The translations under genes and the position numbers were made by a program. Positions 59,140 to 64,000 of a stretch of DNA of 64,000 bases are shown here, in pieces. Every line of letters starts with the position of its first letter. Position 1 is the first letter of the stretch. The notes beneath the pieces were generated by a model. It had not been told where the DNA came from and did not search any database. It worked only from the letters and a program-made list of their open reading frames with translations. The stretch spans positions 1 through 64,000 of the forward strand of contig JAISYF010000082.1 of NCBI GenBank assembly GCA_031270065.1, given 5' to 3'. This stretch comes from Prevotellaceae bacterium. Its GTDB lineage: Bacteria; Bacteroidota; Bacteroidia; Bacteroidales; Paludibacteraceae.

Positions 59140-59181
59140 TATAGGTCGCTTTGCGGATTATCATAAATTTATAGGGGAAAG
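59140..59181 (-). repeat. 42-bp conserved distal end of the composite repeat, copy 2
   Basis: Reverse complement CTTTCCCCTATAAATTTATGATAATCCGCAAAGCGACCTATA; one difference from 49805-49846. Confidence 0.85.
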
Positions 59182-59288
59182 GTACAAAAAAAAACGCAAA
59201 TTGTAAATCGTATTTTTTTTATTATCTTTGCACTTTAAATTTGTACGGGCTGCAATACAACCCCTACTTTCAACTTTATACTTTATAT

Positions 59289-61214
59289 ATGAGTTATCTA
59301 AAATTCGACAAGGTGCTTCTTACCAATCTTGAAAAATCGTTGAGTAAGGAATTTTTACGGACAAATATGGCTGGGGCTTATGCAAGTTCCTCCATAATTG
59401 ACTGTAACACAAGGAAATATCACGGGCTTTTGGTTGTTCCCGTACCTGAAATCGACAGGGACAACCACGTTTTGCTCTCGTCTCTTGACGAAACGGTAAT
59501 TCAGCACGGCGCAGAGTTTAATCTCGGCATTCACCGCTACTCGAACAACTATTTTTCGCCGAAAGGACACAAATATATCCGCGAATTTCACATAGACGGA
59601 GTGCCGACCACCATTTACCGAATCGGCGGCGTGATACTGAAAAAAGAGCGGCTTTTTGTGGCGCACGAAAGCCGAATTTTAATCCGATACACGCTTTTAG
59701 AGGCTCATTCGCCAACAATTTTGCGGCTAAAACCGTTCCTTTCGTTTCGTAGCGTAAATGAATTAACTTTTGAAAACTATGCGTTAAATACTAATTATCA
59801 GGAAGTTAGCAACGGAGTTTCATTTTGTTTATATGAAAAATACCCAACTCTTTTTATGCAAATAAATGTTAAAAATGAGTTTGTTTTTGCGCCAAATTGG
59901 TACAAAGGTATCGAATACTATAAGGAACAAGAGCGCGGGTATAATTATACGGAAGATTCTTTTGTGCCAGGTTATTTTGAAATGCCGATTAAGAAAGGCG
60001 AGAGCATTATCTTTTCGGCGGGAACAGAGGCGGTTTCTACAAAAAATCTCAAAACTCTTTTTGAAAAAGAAAATAAAAAAATTGATGAGGGAACGGATTT
60101 TTATTCTTGCCTGAAAAATGCTGCACAGCAGTTTTATATTCAGCGCAACGGCGAATTTTACTTGCTGGCTGGCTATACTTGGTTTAAATATCGGGCGCGG
60201 GACACATTTATCGCTCTGCCCGGCGCAACCCTCGCAATAGGCAATGTCGAAATGTTTGAAAATATTATGAAAACATCGCTCAGGGCGGTTGAGGATTTTA
60301 TGCAGGAACGCGAAAAATCGACCCTTTTGCGCGAAATTACCCACCCAGACGTGCTGCTGTGGTTCGTCTGGGCAATTCAGCAATATGCAAAATATGTTTC
60401 GCTCGAAAAAGCAACGGAAAAATATGGAAAAATTGTTTTAGAAATAATAGAATTTATTAGAAAACAAAAACACAAAAACCTTTTTTTGCACGACAACGGC
60501 TTACTTTATACAAACGGCAAATCCTCGCCCGCTACTTGGATGGGCGCAGTGGAAAACGGTTTTCCTATTACGCCGAGAACGGGTTATGTGGTGGAAATCA
60601 ATGCTTTATGGTATAATATTTTGAATTTCGGTGCGGAAATTGCCAAAACACTTGGACAGGAAAATTTGAATGATTTACTTGCTTATCAAGCCTCGACAGC
60701 AGGCGGCTCTTTTGTACATAAATTTTGGAACGGCACATATCTTTATGATTACATTGATTGCGATTATTGCGACCGCGAAGTGCGCCCAAATATGATTTTT
60801 GCTGTGTCGCTACCCTATTCGCCGCTTGACAAAAAGCAGCAAAAATCGGTTGTCGATATTGTTACCCGCGAACTGCTTACTATCAAAGGGTTGCGCTCGC
60901 TCAGCCCCAAAAGCGGAATGTACCGCCCAAACTATGTCGGCGGCGTTCTCGAACGCAACCGCAACTACCACAACGGTCCCGTCTGGGCTTGGACAATCGG
61001 CGCGTACTCTGAGGCGTATTTTAAAATTTACAAAATGAGCAGCATTTCGTTTCTGCAACGTTTTCTTGCAGGCTACGAAAGCGAACTGACCGAACTCACT
61101 GTCGGCACTCTCTCCGAACTTTTTGACGGCAACCCGCCCTTCAAAGGACACGGCGCAATGGCTTATGCGCCTACAGTGGCAGAAATATTGAGAACGATAA
61201 ATATTTTGAAATAG
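59289..61214 (+). CDS. Glycogen debranching enzyme (amylo-alpha-1,6-glucosidase family)
   Basis: MSYLKFDKVLLTNLEKSLSKEFLRTNMAGAYASSSIIDCNTRKYHGLLV..AGYTWFKYRARDTFIALPGATLA..GPVWAWTIGAYSEAYFK. Confidence 0.95.
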   Translation: MSYLKFDKVLLTNLEKSLSKEFLRTNMAGAYASSSIIDCNTRKYHGLLVVPVPEIDRDNHVLLSSLDETVIQHGAEFNLGIHRYSNNYFSPKGHKYIREFHIDGVPTTIYRIGGVILKKERLFVAHESRILIRYTLLEAHSPTILRLKPFLSFRSVNELTFENYALNTNYQEVSNGVSFCLYEKYPTLFMQINVKNEFVFAPNWYKGIEYYKEQERGYNYTEDSFVPGYFEMPIKKGESIIFSAGTEAVSTKNLKTLFEKENKKIDEGTDFYSCLKNAAQQFYIQRNGEFYLLAGYTWFKYRARDTFIALPGATLAIGNVEMFENIMKTSLRAVEDFMQEREKSTLLREITHPDVLLWFVWAIQQYAKYVSLEKATEKYGKIVLEIIEFIRKQKHKNLFLHDNGLLYTNGKSSPATWMGAVENGFPITPRTGYVVEINALWYNILNFGAEIAKTLGQENLNDLLAYQASTAGGSFVHKFWNGTYLYDYIDCDYCDREVRPNMIFAVSLPYSPLDKKQQKSVVDIVTRELLTIKGLRSLSPKSGMYRPNYVGGVLERNRNYHNGPVWAWTIGAYSEAYFKIYKMSSISFLQRFLAGYESELTELTVGTLSELFDGNPPFKGHGAMAYAPTVAEILRTINILK

Positions 61215-61225
61215 AGTTAAAAATT

Positions 61226-61541
61226 ATGAATATCACAGGAAAAACAACGGGAATTAAGTACAAAATTTCCCTTTCTGAAAACTTGCAGAGCGTTGATTTT
61301 AAGCAGTTTAATATCAACGAATGCCTTGTGAAAGACGAGGGAACAGACGGCGACCGCTATTTTCTGCAATAGCACACAGTTTCGCCGATGTCCTTGCTTG
61401 ACGTTTTTGTGATTTTTGCCTGTTACAATAATGCCGTAAAAAGTGAAAATCAAAATAACAAACTATCTCGACATAGAATTTATTGAAAAACTTTTAAATG
61501 AGGCAAATGAGAATAATTTTATTGTAGAAATTAGTAATTAA
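61226..61541 (+). pseudogene. Degraded small gene (stop codon plus frameshift)
   Basis: MNITGKTTGIKYKISLSENLQSVDFKQFNINECLVKDEGTDGDRYFLQ* continues as HTVSPMSLLDVFVIFACYNNAV, then in another frame VKIKITNYLDIEFIEKLLNEANENNFIVEISN*. Confidence 0.5.
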
Positions 61542-61548
61542 AAATAAT

Positions 61549-63183
61549 ATGCTGAAAAAAGAAATACATTTAGAAAAATCAGGAACACTACATAAATTTC
61601 TTACTTCATACGAGAAAGACAATGTAACGCACTTGATACTTTCAGGGCATATAAATTCAAAAGATTTTGATGTGCTTGACGATATTTGTTCGAGTAATGG
61701 CAAATTTATTGGCGAAGCACCAGATAACGAATTTATTATTACTAAAAACGAACCACCGTATTTAACTCATTTAGATATGGAAAATTGTATAATGGAAGGA
61801 AAAACCACTTTGCCATATTTTACTTATTATTCCAAGTTAGAAGAGGTTATACTTCCAAAAAATGTTACGAAAATTGGCTCTGATATAGACCCTGTTTTTG
61901 AAAATTCATACAAGTTAAAGAAAGTAATTTTTCCTGCAACTCTAAAAGAAATTAGTTCGTGTAGTTTTGCAAATTGTGATTTACAGGATATTATTCTACC
62001 CGAAAATTTGGAATCTATTGGATATTATGCTTTCAGTGGTAATAAAAGCATACGACATATAAAAATTCCAAAAAATGTATCTTTTTTAGTTGGTAATACA
62101 TTTGGCGGTTGTAATATTGAAAAATTTGAGTTAGATGATAATAATCCGCATTTATCTTTAATTGATGGAGTTATTTTCAGTAAAGATAAAACAAAATTAG
62201 TGGCGTTTCCAAGCGGTTATAAAAATGACAATTACATTATTCCGAATGGAACAAAAACAATCGGTTACGCTGCTTTTTGTAATTCAAAAATAAAATCAAT
62301 AACATTTCCGCCAACTCTTGAAACAATAGAAGATTTTGCTTTTGAGACGTGCTATAATATAGAATGTATGGAAATTCCTAATTCCGTTATAGAACTTGGC
62401 AAGTGGGCATTTCGTTTTTGCACTTCTTTAAAAAGTGTGAAATTGCCTGATACCATGACAATTTTAAAAGAAAATACTTTTGTTGGTTGCAATAATTTAA
62501 AAGAGTTGGAAATACCAAATTCAGTAAAAATCATTGAACAAAATGCTTTGTGTTGTACTCATAATTTGGAAAAACTGATTTTACACGATGGTTTGGAGGA
62601 AATAAATGACGATTTGAAATTTATGAAAATAAGCAAAGTTTATATTCCTAAAACAGTAAAAAAAATTCTTTCAGGAACGCCGATGTTAGCACAACACTCT
62701 CAAATTCAGTTTGATGTTGATATTGAAAATCAATATTTATGTTCAATTAACGGCTCTTTGTATGATAAAAATATGACAATTTTGATTTCGGCTTACAGGC
62801 AAAATGCCAATACATTTATAGTTCCTGATGGGGTAAAGAAAATTGCCGATTACGTTTTTTGGTACACAAAATTAGAAACAATAGTATTACCCGACAGTTT
62901 AACAACTCTTGGACATAGATGCTTTGAACATTGCAAGTTAAAGGAAATACGCTTGCCAAAGTCAATGACAGCAATAGATTTTCGTGCTTTTGGTGATTGC
63001 GAAAACTTGGAAAAAATGATGTTGTATGCAGAACAACCGCCTGAAATCACAAACCCTTTGTCTGACTGTTGGAAATTTATGGGCGAATCAAAAAAACTTA
63101 TTTTATATGTTCCAAAAGAATGTGTAGAAACTTATAAATCAATAAAATATTGGAAAGACATTAAACATATACAAGCACAATGA
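61549..63183 (+). CDS. BspA-like leucine-rich repeat (LRR_5) protein
   Basis: 544 aa; repeated LEEVILPKNVTKIG, LESIGYYAFSGNKSIRHIKIPKNV, CTSLKSVKLPDTMTILKENTFVGCNNLKELEIPNSV. Confidence 0.93.
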   Translation: MLKKEIHLEKSGTLHKFLTSYEKDNVTHLILSGHINSKDFDVLDDICSSNGKFIGEAPDNEFIITKNEPPYLTHLDMENCIMEGKTTLPYFTYYSKLEEVILPKNVTKIGSDIDPVFENSYKLKKVIFPATLKEISSCSFANCDLQDIILPENLESIGYYAFSGNKSIRHIKIPKNVSFLVGNTFGGCNIEKFELDDNNPHLSLIDGVIFSKDKTKLVAFPSGYKNDNYIIPNGTKTIGYAAFCNSKIKSITFPPTLETIEDFAFETCYNIECMEIPNSVIELGKWAFRFCTSLKSVKLPDTMTILKENTFVGCNNLKELEIPNSVKIIEQNALCCTHNLEKLILHDGLEEINDDLKFMKISKVYIPKTVKKILSGTPMLAQHSQIQFDVDIENQYLCSINGSLYDKNMTILISAYRQNANTFIVPDGVKKIADYVFWYTKLETIVLPDSLTTLGHRCFEHCKLKEIRLPKSMTAIDFRAFGDCENLEKMMLYAEQPPEITNPLSDCWKFMGESKKLILYVPKECVETYKSIKYWKDIKHIQAQ

Positions 63184-63352
63184 TTAAATCCCCTCTGCAT
63201 TAACCCTTCGGCACAAGTCAAGATGAGATAATGAGGTTGTTTTGTTTGAAAAATCAGGTTTAAGAAAAGAAAATTTACAATGAAATATCGCGCTCATTGA
63301 GCGCAGTCGAAACGACATATATTGAAAAAAAAATCGAAAAATATAATACAAA

Positions 63353-64000
63353 ATGAAAGCATTAATGTTTGGGTGGGAGTTTCCGCCGCATATTTTGGGA
63401 GGGCTGGGAACGGCAAGTTACGGACTGACAAAGGGAATGTCGTTGCAGCAAGATATGGAAATCACTTTTGTGATACCAAAACCTTGGGGAGATGAAGACC
63501 AAAGTTTTCTTCGCATTATCGGCGCAAATCAAGTGCCTGTGGTTTGGAAAGAGGCTGATTATCAGTATGTTATGCCGCGTGTGGCAAACGCTGACAACTA
63601 TTTTAATTTCCGCAACGGCATTCGTTACGATTTTTCGCGAATTGGCACAAACGACATCGGCTGCATCAATTTTTCGGGGCGTTACCCAGAAAATCTTTTA
63701 GAGGAAATATCTAATTATGAGGCAGTTGCGAGCGTCTTGGCGCACTCGTTGGAGTTTGACGTGATACATTCGCACGATTGGCTGACCTACCCTGCTGGCA
63801 TTTTTGCAAAAAATATTTCGGGCAAACCGCTTGTAATACACGTTCACGCTACCGACTACGACCGCTCGCGAGGGCAGGTTAATCCTGATGTTTATCGTAT
63901 CGAAAAGGCAGGAATGGACAACGCGAACCACATTATTACCGTCAGCAATCTCACTCGGCAGACGGTTATCGAAAAATACCACCAGCACCCCGACAAAGTT
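63353..64000 (+). CDS. Glycogen-synthase-type family 4 glycosyltransferase, truncated by window end
   Basis: Open frame to window end: MKALMFGWEFPPHILGGLGTASYGLTKGMSLQQDMEITFVIPKPWGDED...FDVIHSHDWLTYPAGIFAKNISGKPLVIHVHATDYDRSRGQVNPDVYRIEKAGMDNANHIITVSNLTRQTVIEKYHQHPDKV. Confidence 0.93.
   Translation, partial: MKALMFGWEFPPHILGGLGTASYGLTKGMSLQQDMEITFVIPKPWGDEDQSFLRIIGANQVPVVWKEADYQYVMPRVANADNYFNFRNGIRYDFSRIGTNDIGCINFSGRYPENLLEEISNYEAVASVLAHSLEFDVIHSHDWLTYPAGIFAKNISGKPLVIHVHATDYDRSRGQVNPDVYRIEKAGMDNANHIITVSNLTRQTVIEKYHQHPDKV

Noticed and set aside
59829-60383. 184-aa antisense ORF in the debranching enzyme
   Set aside because: Shadow ORF; the plus-strand gene has clear family motifs.

Overview
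AT-rich chromosomal window from an apparently Bacteroidetes/Bacteroidales genome. The lineage is inferred from TAnnTTTG-type -7 promoter motifs, a T9SS type A sorting domain, and Bacteroidetes-type families such as DUF4301, DUF4491, DUF6029, DUF6427 and Omp28. No database search was run, so all names come from recognising protein sequence. About 40 well-supported genes are present: floA, an aldo/keto reductase, a metG split in two, tRNA-Lys(CTT), a DegT aminotransferase, a KamB-like P-loop protein, ridA, a surface-polysaccharide cluster, a TlpA-like thioredoxin, fmt, maeB, a TPR protein, tsaD, stand-alone coaB and coaC 16 kb apart, an exosortase-like protein, kamA, a large T9SS protein, a TamB-like protein, Omp28, ruvC, a fragment of the spc ribosomal operon (rpsH-rplF-rplR-rpsE-rpmD-rplO-secY), a polyprenyl synthetase, a CotH protein, a glycogen debranching enzyme, a BspA-like LRR protein and a truncated glycogen-synthase-type glycosyltransferase. 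No CRISPR array, rRNA, prophage or intact transposase was seen. The most interesting signal is non-coding. Intergenic regions carry a dispersed family of 8-bp-period ATTTGARR arrays, usually as inverted arms around a TTTTGGGATTTTAA centre. A near-identical ~43-bp promoter sequence (TTATGCGTTTGTGTATAATTGAAAATTTTATGYTAYCTTTGCA) occurs five times, usually beside an array. Two copies also carry a 42-bp conserved distal end, so this may be a mobile or recombining promoter-bearing repeat. Other notable items are metG and coaBC fission, disconnection of the spc operon at both ends, a 10-bp-period giant hairpin, a candidate sRNA, overlapping palindromes upstream of the T9SS gene, and two MITE-like hairpin elements.
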